Made by a program: the position numbers and the translations under genes. From an uncultured Pelagibacteraceae bacterium (GTDB lineage Bacteria; Pseudomonadota; Alphaproteobacteria; Pelagibacterales; Pelagibacteraceae), in contig CACLRF010000001.1 of assembly GCA_902609235.1 (NCBI GenBank), positions 26,800 through 90,799 of the forward strand: DNA of 64,000 nt. The letters are read 5' to 3'. Of the stretch, positions 8,447-16,017 are shown in pieces. The notes under the pieces are model-generated. The model saw only the letters and a program-made list of their open reading frames with translations, had not been told where the DNA came from and ran no database searches. How positions within the stretch are numbered: position 1 is the stretch's first letter; each line of letters begins with the position of its first letter.

Positions 8447-8853
8447 TTTTTTATCTCCTCTATTATTTTTGGTGCCCAATTTTTTGCATCCTGAGTTGTT
8501 ACATGAAAATCAAAATTCTTAGGATTAACAAACATTTGATTTGTGTCTTCAAATCTTCCTTTTTTAATTGTATCAACCCACACTATAAAATCTGCTGGAA
8601 ATAAGCCTCTTGCTTCAGGAGTTGGTGCAATAAAATCAGCAATTACATAATGACCTTCTGCTTTTATTTTTAAAGCTGCTTCAGCCATTCTTTTTGCCTG
8701 TCTCACTCTTCCTTCTTGTGAAAAATCCCAATCATTTGCAGCTTTTCTTACTTCGTCTGCATTTAGTCTTTTTGCATTTAAGAATGGTGCCATTTCATTT
8801 GCTAGAGTTGTTTTACCAGCTCCAGGCAAACCCATTACTAAAATAATTTTCAT
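8443..8853 (-). CDS. P-loop kinase, adenylylsulfate kinase-like
   Basis: This is a compact 136-residue kinase with Walker A GLPGAGKTT at residues 8-16, followed by LNADEVRKAANDWDFS and VIADFIAPTPEAR. These segments resemble the APS kinase (CysC) family: a nucleotide-binding P-loop, a DxVR-like element and the FIAP motif. It is shorter than typical CysC (about 180-200 residues) and is probably specialised. Its start overlaps the stop of the DddP-like gene by 1 bp, and its stop overlaps the nucleotidyltransferase start (ATGA). There are no cysDN/sat genes nearby, so I do not assign true sulfate activation. Confidence 0.75.
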   Translation of the reverse strand: MKIILVMGLPGAGKTTLANEMAPFLNAKRLNADEVRKAANDWDFSQEGRVRQAKRMAEAALKIKAEGHYVIADFIAPTPEARGLFPADFIVWVDTIKKGRFEDTNQMFVNPKNFDFHVTTQDAKNWAPKIIEEIKK

Positions 8854-10088
8854 TAAATATCTTCTAACGGATGATGGGACATTAATTCAAGTCCATTTTC
8901 ACCAACAAGGTACTGTTGCTCAAGTTTTACACCTTCTTTACCATCAACTTTACCAATATAACTCTCAAGTGTGATTGTCATGTTCTTCTCAAAAGTTCCA
9001 CCTTCTTCTCCACCATCGGTTGGATATCTTATTTGAGGCCACTCATCACACAAACCAATTCCGTGAACCATACAAGAGTACCTATTTCCATAATATTCAT
9101 CAGGCAAAACCCAAGATTTTTTAACAAATTCTTTAAAACTCATTCCTGGTTTTATTAATCTAAAATTATGATCTATTTGATTTCTAGCCATCGAATAAAG
9201 TTTTTTTTGCTCATCATTAAATTTGTGTCCAACTACAAAGGCTCTTGATATATCTGCACAGTATCCATAAGGACCAACCATGTCTGTATCAAAAGCAACA
9301 ATTTCTCCCTGTTGCATAACTTTATTACTACTCTCTTGCATCCATGGATTTGTTCTTTCACCAGAAGATAAAATTCTACACTCAATCCACTCACCTCCAT
9401 TTTCAATATTTGTTTTGTGTAAAATTGACCATAATTCATCTTCGGTCATTCCTGGTTTAAGATCTGATCTCATCTTTGAAACGCCTTTTTCTGCAACTTC
9501 TATTGCTGCTTTCATACAAATTAATTCATCATGTGACTTTATTACTCGTGCTTGTTCTAAAATTAATTTTGCATCTACAACTTCAATACCTTCTCTATTT
9601 AAAGCTGTAACAGCAGGACCATTAAGAACATCAATTGCTATTTTTTTAGATTTAAAATAATTATTTGATAAATCTTTAACTTCATTTATCCATTTTGATA
9701 ATTGTAAATTTGCTTGATCTCCATTGCTAAAATAATCCCATGTGATTGCGGGTCTTATTTCGTCAATTAGATTTAAATGCTTTGATAATATTTCACAATT
9801 AAAATACTCATAAAGAATAATTGGTCCATTAACTGGAACAAAACAATATCTTGTTAAATTATGCATATTATAGACACTCATGTTGACTGTATCTAAAGCA
9901 TAACGAACATTCACCGGATCAAATAGAATACAAGCCTCTAAATTGTTTTTTACTAATTCTTTTCTAACCCTATCTAAACGATATGATCTTAACTTATCAA
10001 AATCAATCTCGTCTTCTCTTAATCTTTTTTTTGTAATAAAATTTTGCCTTGGTTTAATTTCTGGAGCTATTTTTCTTTTAAATTTCAT
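8853..10088 (-). CDS. DddP-like M24-family protein (candidate DMSP lyase)
   Basis: This 411-residue protein is a pita-bread-fold M24 protein. Metal ligand positions are visible: D267 and D269 in AFDTD, D279 in CADIS, H342 in MVHGIG, E375 in ITLES and E390 in VKLEQ. D348 in GLCDEW matches the catalytic Asp of DddP, the DMSP lyase that makes DMS and acrylate. Spacing among these residues closely parallels what I remember for Ruegeria DddP (295/297/307/371/377/406/421). GGEWIECRILSSGERTNPW is also DddP-like rather than prolidase-like. A Xaa-Pro peptidase remains the alternative. The protein is cytoplasmic and lies between the SET-domain gene and the kinase gene. Confidence 0.72.
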   Translation of the reverse strand: MKFKRKIAPEIKPRQNFITKKRLREDEIDFDKLRSYRLDRVRKELVKNNLEACILFDPVNVRYALDTVNMSVYNMHNLTRYCFVPVNGPIILYEYFNCEILSKHLNLIDEIRPAITWDYFSNGDQANLQLSKWINEVKDLSNNYFKSKKIAIDVLNGPAVTALNREGIEVVDAKLILEQARVIKSHDELICMKAAIEVAEKGVSKMRSDLKPGMTEDELWSILHKTNIENGGEWIECRILSSGERTNPWMQESSNKVMQQGEIVAFDTDMVGPYGYCADISRAFVVGHKFNDEQKKLYSMARNQIDHNFRLIKPGMSFKEFVKKSWVLPDEYYGNRYSCMVHGIGLCDEWPQIRYPTDGGEEGGTFEKNMTITLESYIGKVDGKEGVKLEQQYLVGENGLELMSHHPLEDI

Positions 10089-10105
10089 GATTTATAAATA
10101 ATATA

Positions 10106-10477
10106 TTAAGGTTCATAAAATTTATATTTCGCTAAAATTTCTTCACCTGGTTCAATATCTCTTAATGAAACTAAATAAAAATACTTTAAATTATTATCGT
10201 TTTTATCTTCCAATGTCTCTTTGATTTTCTCTTCAATATTCTGACCAAAGTCATATTTAGGGAATGTGTTGGATGATAATTTAATTACATTTGGATTTTT
10301 TGAGTGATTATAGAAACCACCAAGAGGAGTTCTAATATACATGTCTTCAAAATCATCGTCTTTCACATGTGATATCCCTATAAAAGAATTTTTCTTAATT
10401 TTGGTTTTAGAAAATAAGCCCAAACCTTCAATTTTTGAGTCTTTTACTGTAAGATTTTTTGGCAACGGTCTATACAT
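10106..10477 (-). CDS. SET-domain protein (candidate protein lysine methyltransferase)
   Basis: This 123-residue protein is little more than a minimal SET domain: EGLGLFSKTKIKKNSFIG at the N-terminus, YNHSKNPNV in the middle (the NHS motif that binds S-adenosylmethionine) and DIEPGEEILAKYKF at the end with the catalytic tyrosine region. SET proteins transfer methyl groups to protein lysines. Bacterial targets are mostly unknown and it has no extra recognition domain. It overlaps the upstream class I methyltransferase gene by 8 bp. Two SAM-dependent enzymes following a homocysteine methyltransferase suggest a link to SAM/methionine supply, but that is inference. Confidence 0.8.
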   Translation of the reverse strand: MYRPLPKNLTVKDSKIEGLGLFSKTKIKKNSFIGISHVKDDDFEDMYIRTPLGGFYNHSKNPNVIKLSSNTFPKYDFGQNIEEKIKETLEDKNDNNLKYFYLVSLRDIEPGEEILAKYKFYEP

Positions 10478-11111
10478 CTTTCGTAACCCTGTACAAACCT
10501 AACCAAGCATTTACATCTTTGCTAGCAATATAGTCTGATTTAAAAAACTCTATTTCTTTCCATTTATTATTTTGGTTTAAACTTATGATTTTTTTATCAA
10601 ATCCATATTCTTCATGAATACCTTCGTTAATAGTAAAACAAATTAACCCACCTGGTTTTGTTATTCTTATAAACTCATCTAATGCATTTGGTTTTACATG
10701 CCCAAAAGTAAATGTTCCAACACACATAACTCCACCATAAAAGTTATTCTCAATTTCTATTGGTTTATTTAAATCAACCTTTACTAATTTTTGATAAAGA
10801 TCTTTTGGAACAGTATCTAATAAAGTTTGAGATAAATCGGCTCCATGAAAATTTTTAAAACTATATTTTTTAAGCTCCATTCCAACTAAACCTGTTCCAC
10901 ATCCAGCATCAAAAATTAAAGTATCTTTATTTTTCTCGTATTTGTTAAATGTTTCTGCAGTTTCTCTAGGTCCTGTATAGTTCCAATCAACCATGTCTTT
11001 ATTGTATTTATCTTTGTCTCCCCACTCATCGTAGTACTTCATAACTTCATCAGTAGTTTTAAGTTTATAAATTGGAATTTTGTTTCCTACGTCTTTTTGA
11101 GCCATTAGCAT
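10470..11111 (-). CDS. Class I SAM-dependent methyltransferase
   Basis: This is a 213-residue Rossmann-fold methyltransferase. Motif I is visible as LIFDAGCGTGLVGMEL (about residues 65-80), and the post-II region includes GGVMCVGTFTFGHV and ITKPGGLICFTI. An acidic residue after motif I (GADLSQTLL) should bind SAM ribose. The substrate is not evident; the family includes small-molecule methyltransferases of the Williams-Beuren/UbiE-like type. Two starts are possible, ATG 11111 and ATG 11105; the latter overlaps the upstream stop as TAATG. It follows the dimethylglycine dehydrogenase gene directly and overlaps the SET gene by 8 bp. Confidence 0.82.
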   Translation of the reverse strand: MLMAQKDVGNKIPIYKLKTTDEVMKYYDEWGDKDKYNKDMVDWNYTGPRETAETFNKYEKNKDTLIFDAGCGTGLVGMELKKYSFKNFHGADLSQTLLDTVPKDLYQKLVKVDLNKPIEIENNFYGGVMCVGTFTFGHVKPNALDEFIRITKPGGLICFTINEGIHEEYGFDKKIISLNQNNKWKEIEFFKSDYIASKDVNAWLGLYRVTKDV

Positions 11112-13510
11112 CTCATTTTTTGACCACTTGGATCATAAAGTGGTTCTTTAATTATTGAACAATTAAATAAATCTCCATTTATCTCTACTTGAATTTTATT
11201 TTCAGAATTAATGGATTTTTTATCAACAAAACTAAACGCTACACTTTTATTTACAAAATGAGCAAAACCACCTGAAGTTACATAACCAATACTTTGATCT
11301 CCATTCATAACAGCTTCATTATTTGTTACATCAATTTCATTTGTTTCAACAATTAATGGTATGAGTTTATTTGAAGAATTTTCCTTTTGTGCACTTTCTT
11401 TACCAATAAACTCTTTATCCCAATTAATAAAAACATCTAAGCCTGTCTCTTTTGCAGTAAAATCTGGTCTATAATCTAAAGTCCAAGCTCCCCAATTTTT
11501 CTCTAACCTCATTGACATTAATGCTCTTCCACCAAATGGTTTAATATTAAATTCTTTTCCTGCTTCCATTAATTCTTCATAAAGTTTTAATTGATAGTGA
11601 GGTGCTACATAAATTTCATAACCAAGTTCACCTGTAAATGAAATTCTATTTATTATTGCTGGAACACCCCCAACAAACATTCTTCTAGAATCTCTAAATT
11701 TAAATTTTTCATTTGAAACATCGTCTCTTACAATTTTTTCTAAAACCTTCCTTGAGTTAGGTCCTGCAATAGACAATCCATGATACTCATCAGATCTATT
11801 GGAGTAACTTAAATTAAACTTTTCTAAATGACTTTCAAACCAACGTCTGTGCATTTCTTGAGCAGCTCCAGATCCAAATACCATGAACTCATTTTCATCT
11901 AAGCAAGCTACAGTTAAATCACCACATAATTTTCCTCTATATGACAACATTGGGGATAAAGATATTCTTCCTGGTTTAGGAATCTTTCCAGCCATAATAT
12001 GATCTAAAAATTTTCTAGCATCAGGACCTTTGAATTCATGTTTTGAAAAGTTAGCAACTTCTATTAAACCAACATTTTCTCTTACATTAATAACTTCTTT
12101 TGAAACATAGTCATGTGATCTCGATCTTTTAATAGTAGGCTCTTCGTGAGCATCTTCTTTATTGTTCGCAAACCACAAAACGTTTTCCAAACCAAAACTA
12201 TCTCCCATAACAGCACCTTGATTTACAAAACGATCATATAGTACAGTAGTTTTTTGTTTTCTTCCCTTTGGTAAAGTTTCATTTGGAAATGTCATAATAA
12301 ATCTTCGCTCATAATTTTCTGAAGATTTAATCGTTCCATACTGAGGTGAAGCATAATCTCCAAAACGAGCAACATCCATTGCCCAAACATCAATGGAAGG
12401 CTCTCCATCAATAATCCATTCAGCAATACATTTCCCAACACCACCCCCTTGGCAAAATCCAGCCATAACACCAACTGCAACCCAATAATTCCTCATTCCT
12501 GGCACTGGACCAATCAGAGGACTTCCATCTGGACCAAAAGTAAAAGGTCCATTAACTATATTCTTAATACCTGCACGTTCTAGCGCTGGCATTCTTTCAA
12601 AACCAATTGCAAGTCTATCTTCAATATTATCTAACTTTGGCTCAAGTAACTCATGGCCAAAATTCATTGGTGTACCTTCTACTTTCCAAGGAGTTGATTT
12701 TGGCTCATAAGTTCCAAGCAACATTCCTTTACCTTCTTGTCTAAAATAAATATTTCCCTCAAAATCTGTTCCTATAGGCAATCTTTGGTCACCCATTGCT
12801 TCTATTTCAGGAATAGGTTCTGTAATCAAATAATGATGCTCCATTGGTTGAACTGGAAGATTTAATCCAGCTAATTGCCCAACTTCTCTTGCCCAAAGTC
12901 CTCCTGCATTAATAACAATTTCCGCATTAATGTTTCCTTTTTCAGTAAAGACATCCCAAGTTCCATCCTCTTTTTGTTTCGTGTCTTTTACTACAGTGTG
13001 AGTGTAGTATTTTCCACCATGAACTTTTGCAGCTTTTGCAAAAGCATAAGTAACTCCCGATGGATCAACCTCACCATCTATAGGATCCCATAAAGCTAAC
13101 AAATATCTAGAAGGGTCAATTAATGGATTTTTCTTTTTTACTTCTTCCAAAGAAATAAATTCTTGGTCAAGTCCCATGTATCTTGCTTTTGATCTTTCTC
13201 TCTTTAAATAATCTGCCCACACCTCATTTGAAGCTAAATAAAAACCTCCACTGGGTTTAAAGCCTAGAGAATGCCCTGACTCTTTTTCTATTTCTTTATA
13301 TAAGCCTATTGTATAAGCCATCATCCTAGAGATATTAGGGTCAGATGAAATCACGTGAACATTTCCCGCTGCGTGCCAAGACGAGCCTGAAGTAAGTTCG
13401 TTTCTCTCAAGTAAAATACAATCCTTTAATCCAAATTTAGATAAGTGATAAAGGATAGAACAACCAACTACACCGCCTCCTATGATTACTACTTTGGCAT
13501 GTTTTTCCAT
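11105..13510 (-). CDS. Dimethylglycine/sarcosine dehydrogenase (DAO + GcvT fusion)
   Basis: This 801-residue protein has two domains. Residues 1-400 are a FAD oxidoreductase with GGGVVGCSILYHL and SGSSWHAAGNVH, the His being the expected covalent FAD site. Residues about 430-801 form a GcvT/THF-binding domain with SYRGKLCGDLTVACL and SFTGELGYEIYV. Such fusions oxidatively demethylate dimethylglycine or sarcosine and capture the carbon as 5,10-methylene-THF. It directly follows the BHMT gene (TAATG overlap), whose product from betaine is dimethylglycine, so dimethylglycine is the most likely substrate. It is a cytoplasmic enzyme of full family length. Confidence 0.88.
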   Translation of the reverse strand: MEKHAKVVIIGGGVVGCSILYHLSKFGLKDCILLERNELTSGSSWHAAGNVHVISSDPNISRMMAYTIGLYKEIEKESGHSLGFKPSGGFYLASNEVWADYLKRERSKARYMGLDQEFISLEEVKKKNPLIDPSRYLLALWDPIDGEVDPSGVTYAFAKAAKVHGGKYYTHTVVKDTKQKEDGTWDVFTEKGNINAEIVINAGGLWAREVGQLAGLNLPVQPMEHHYLITEPIPEIEAMGDQRLPIGTDFEGNIYFRQEGKGMLLGTYEPKSTPWKVEGTPMNFGHELLEPKLDNIEDRLAIGFERMPALERAGIKNIVNGPFTFGPDGSPLIGPVPGMRNYWVAVGVMAGFCQGGGVGKCIAEWIIDGEPSIDVWAMDVARFGDYASPQYGTIKSSENYERRFIMTFPNETLPKGRKQKTTVLYDRFVNQGAVMGDSFGLENVLWFANNKEDAHEEPTIKRSRSHDYVSKEVINVRENVGLIEVANFSKHEFKGPDARKFLDHIMAGKIPKPGRISLSPMLSYRGKLCGDLTVACLDENEFMVFGSGAAQEMHRRWFESHLEKFNLSYSNRSDEYHGLSIAGPNSRKVLEKIVRDDVSNEKFKFRDSRRMFVGGVPAIINRISFTGELGYEIYVAPHYQLKLYEELMEAGKEFNIKPFGGRALMSMRLEKNWGAWTLDYRPDFTAKETGLDVFINWDKEFIGKESAQKENSSNKLIPLIVETNEIDVTNNEAVMNGDQSIGYVTSGGFAHFVNKSVAFSFVDKKSINSENKIQVEINGDLFNCSIIKEPLYDPSGQKMRC

Positions 13511-14550
13511 TAGTATTTAATTTCCTTATTTATTTTTTTCAAAGACTTATCAGTGCCATGATGAAAATGTTTGCTCATATCAGGCATATATTTCATTGAA
13601 ATTGGTTTTTTACCAATTGCAACTGACATTTCTCTTACGTGGTGGGCTTCTGCTCCACAACAAATTCCAATAAAATTTATTTCATTTTGAACACACTCTT
13701 TTGCAAACTCTGCCATTTCAAATCTGTTACAGAACAAATTGTCTAAAGCTACTGGGAATGCATTCCCTCCAGGAATACAACTACAACAATGATCAGTTAT
13801 ATTTAAAAAACCAGGTTCTTTCTCTGTTGTTCTATAAGGTACTGGAAGTCCTGCAACATGACATGAAACTTTTTCTCTAATCTTTTTTAATAATTTCATT
13901 GTCATTTCAGGTCCTCGATAACAATTTAAACCAACTACATCTGCACCTAAATCTTCCATCATTTTGCACGCATCTGCAGCAGTATGACCTTCTCTAGTTT
14001 TATCTCCTCTTGGAATAGCAAAATTACAAACTGCAATAAGACCTGCATCTTTAATAGCTTTTAGAGCTATCTTCATTTCTTCTGTCCAATTTATTGTTTC
14101 TGCTATTACAAAATCAACTCCTGCTTCTTTCGCCCAACCAAGTTGTTCCTCATACATTTTTTGACATTCTTTGTGAGTGCTAGCATCGCCTGGATCAAAA
14201 ATATTTGTATTGGCTACATCTCCACAAACCATTAAATCTAAATCTTTAAATTCAGCTGCTGCATCTTTTGCAATTTTAAGTGCATTTTTTTGGAGTGGCT
14301 CTAACATATCCTCTTTGCCAATAATTCTCAGTTTTTCTCTATGCCCATAATAAGTAAATGCTTGAACAACATCAGAACCCGCACGGATAAACTCTCTATG
14401 TAATTGCGTTACTACCTCCGGATGCTCTAATACAACTTCAGGCACGAATGGTCCTGCTGATAGATATCCTCTTCTTTCCATTGCAAAAAGATATCCCTCT
14501 GCGCACATTATTGGACCTTCATTTAATCTAGAAATAAGATTTTTTTTCAT
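13510..14550 (-). CDS. bhmT: Betaine-homocysteine S-methyltransferase
   Basis: This 346-residue Zn-dependent methyltransferase transfers a methyl group from glycine betaine to homocysteine, giving methionine and dimethylglycine. The zinc ligands are visible: the Cys in VVGLNCYRGPEM (about residue 212) and the Cys pair in FIGICCGAEAHH (about 294-295). GPIMCAEGYL and VQAFTYYGHREKL near the N-terminus match the BHMT branch. It lies between the Rieske oxygenase gene and the dimethylglycine dehydrogenase gene, so its product passes to the next enzyme. In SAR11 this gene is known to be linked to SAM-sensing riboswitches; here the leader ahead of the upstream Rieske gene would be the place. Confidence 0.9.
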   Translation of the reverse strand: MKKNLISRLNEGPIMCAEGYLFAMERRGYLSAGPFVPEVVLEHPEVVTQLHREFIRAGSDVVQAFTYYGHREKLRIIGKEDMLEPLQKNALKIAKDAAAEFKDLDLMVCGDVANTNIFDPGDASTHKECQKMYEEQLGWAKEAGVDFVIAETINWTEEMKIALKAIKDAGLIAVCNFAIPRGDKTREGHTAADACKMMEDLGADVVGLNCYRGPEMTMKLLKKIREKVSCHVAGLPVPYRTTEKEPGFLNITDHCCSCIPGGNAFPVALDNLFCNRFEMAEFAKECVQNEINFIGICCGAEAHHVREMSVAIGKKPISMKYMPDMSKHFHHGTDKSLKKINKEIKY

Positions 14551-14561
14551 ATTTTATCCTT

Positions 14562-15740
14562 TCATTTCATTATGTTGTTTGCAACCCATTTGTGGAAATG
14601 ATGAGTGGGATTATCCATCGCAGGTGAAAAATTTCCCCCATTATAAGATGGAGATTTTCTACCGTCCTGCATTCCCTCAATTATATTTAAATCTTCACTT
14701 TGAACTCCTTTCCAAAGTTCAAAGTTTTGTTTTCTAAGTGATTTGAATTTCTTTGCATTTGCTGCTTCATTACCAACATAATAAATTTCCATATGTTCTT
14801 TTGTATATTCATTATTTACTGGTTCTAACCAGTAGGCATAAAAATGGTCTTTATGAATTCCAAGCATCACATTTGGAAATAAAGCAACGTATTCAGCAAT
14901 GTGCTCTTGATCTTTTGGCCAATTTGGAAAAGTTGGAAATTTTAAGCTACTTTTAAATCTTGGATTATAAACCACAGTACCTTGACCAGCAAATCGATTT
15001 GGCAATCCTTGAATATGATAATGATCATCAATTTTTGAGTAAGAGTTTAATCCAGGATGAACCCAGGGTAGATGATAGCTTTCACAATAATTTTCTATTG
15101 CAAATTTCCAATTACATTTAGCATTTAAATTAAAATAACCATAATCTTTAGAGTAAACCATTAAATTTCTATCTTTAAGAGACCAAAATTTTCTCCACCT
15201 ATCATTCAGAGGTTTAATATATTTTTCAAAATTGATTTCATTTTTGTTTAAATTTACAAAAATTAAATCTAACCAAACATGAGATCTAACTTCTTTAAGG
15301 CCGCTTTGTAATTTGCTAAATTTATTACAATTATGTTTGTTCATTCCACCAATATGTGGTGTAGCTATTAACTTACCACTCATATCATAAGACCAAGAAT
15401 GATAAGGACATCTTATTACATTCTTAATTTTACATTTTTCTTGGAGAATCTTAAAACCACGATGGCTACAAACATTATGAAAAACTTTTATTTTATTATT
15501 TTTATCTCTTAAAATAATTAATGGAATTCCTAGCAAATCAAATGGTTTCGCATCTCCAATATCTGGTACTGAACTACCAACACCAATTACAACCCATTTA
15601 TTTTCAAAAATTTTTTTTCTCTCAATAGATAAATAATCTAGATCGGTGTAACACTCATTTGGTAGGCCATGAGCTTGATGAATATTTTTATTTACTACTT
15701 TTAATTTTTTTAAATCGAGTATTTGAGATAACTTTTTCAT
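14562..15740 (-). CDS. Rieske non-heme iron oxygenase alpha subunit, glycine betaine monooxygenase-like
   Basis: This 392-residue protein has an N-terminal Rieske domain with CSHRGF and CPYHSWSYD (the CxH...CxxH cluster ligands, residues about 90-113). Its C-terminal catalytic domain has ENYCESYHLPWVHPGL, which supplies the histidine ligands of the mononuclear iron. Family members include glycine betaine monooxygenase (GbcA), stachydrine demethylase and carnitine oxygenase. The adjacent BHMT and dimethylglycine dehydrogenase genes favour betaine or a related quaternary amine. No reductase subunit is adjacent. The best ribosome-binding site (AAGGAGG) lies 16 nt from the ATG, which is unusually far. 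Confidence 0.82.
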   Translation of the reverse strand: MKKLSQILDLKKLKVVNKNIHQAHGLPNECYTDLDYLSIERKKIFENKWVVIGVGSSVPDIGDAKPFDLLGIPLIILRDKNNKIKVFHNVCSHRGFKILQEKCKIKNVIRCPYHSWSYDMSGKLIATPHIGGMNKHNCNKFSKLQSGLKEVRSHVWLDLIFVNLNKNEINFEKYIKPLNDRWRKFWSLKDRNLMVYSKDYGYFNLNAKCNWKFAIENYCESYHLPWVHPGLNSYSKIDDHYHIQGLPNRFAGQGTVVYNPRFKSSLKFPTFPNWPKDQEHIAEYVALFPNVMLGIHKDHFYAYWLEPVNNEYTKEHMEIYYVGNEAANAKKFKSLRKQNFELWKGVQSEDLNIIEGMQDGRKSPSYNGGNFSPAMDNPTHHFHKWVANNIMK

Positions 15741-15870
15741 TTCAACTTTTATTAAACCTCCTTGTTTTAGTTAGAATTAATTAAAGCTAAATTTTTACGA
15801 TTCTCTTATAATGATTTGTTGAAATACAGTTTTGCAGTTTAAAATATAAACAAACTCTTTGAAAAAAAAA
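15741..15870 (-). promoter_or_regulatory. Leader of the betaine operon; candidate SAM-II/SAM-V-type riboswitch
   Basis: On the minus strand the AT-rich leader ends in CTAACTAAAACAAGGAGG, 16 nt before the Rieske ATG. A purine-rich CUAAAA-AAGG core merging with a Shine-Dalgarno is what I remember of SAM-II/SAM-V aptamers, which in SAR11 sit upstream of bhmT. I could not draw the full pseudoknot by eye, so this rests on a motif resemblance, genomic context and the odd distance of the AAGGAGG from the start. Confidence 0.35.
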
Positions 15871-15933
15871 TTTGCTGAAAATTTCATAAAAAAAACTCTA
15901 TAACTAAATAAATCGCATTTAAAGACAATTTGA

Positions 15934-15951
15934 CTTCAACTGAAGGTTGAA
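15934..15951 (+). promoter_or_regulatory. Short hairpin upstream of the betaine-type binding protein gene
   Basis: TTCAAC and GTTGAA form a perfect 6 bp inverted repeat. It lies in the 277 bp gap between the divergent Rieske and binding-protein genes, about 67 bp before the latter. It could be an operator half-site pair or a leader hairpin; it may also be chance in such AT-rich DNA. Confidence 0.25.
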
Positions 15952-16017
15952 AGATATTTGCAATATTTTCGTCGATATGTTGTAGTGTTTAATCAAAAAT
16001 TAACTAACGGAGATATA

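Noticed and set aside
8443-8853. True APS kinase (cysC)
   Set aside because: The protein is too short and there are no sulfate-activation genes; kept only as APS-kinase-like.
9233-9439. A short minus-strand frame inside the DddP-like gene
   Set aside because: It is a second frame of the same DNA with no motif or start signal; the DddP-like frame explains the region.
12292-12480. A 62-residue frame inside the dimethylglycine dehydrogenase gene
   Set aside because: It is a shadow of the true frame, which has continuous family motifs.
15958-16017. An N-terminal extension of the binding protein upstream of 16018
   Set aside because: The ATG at 16018 gives a clean signal peptide and has GGAG at a proper distance; the extension would bury it.
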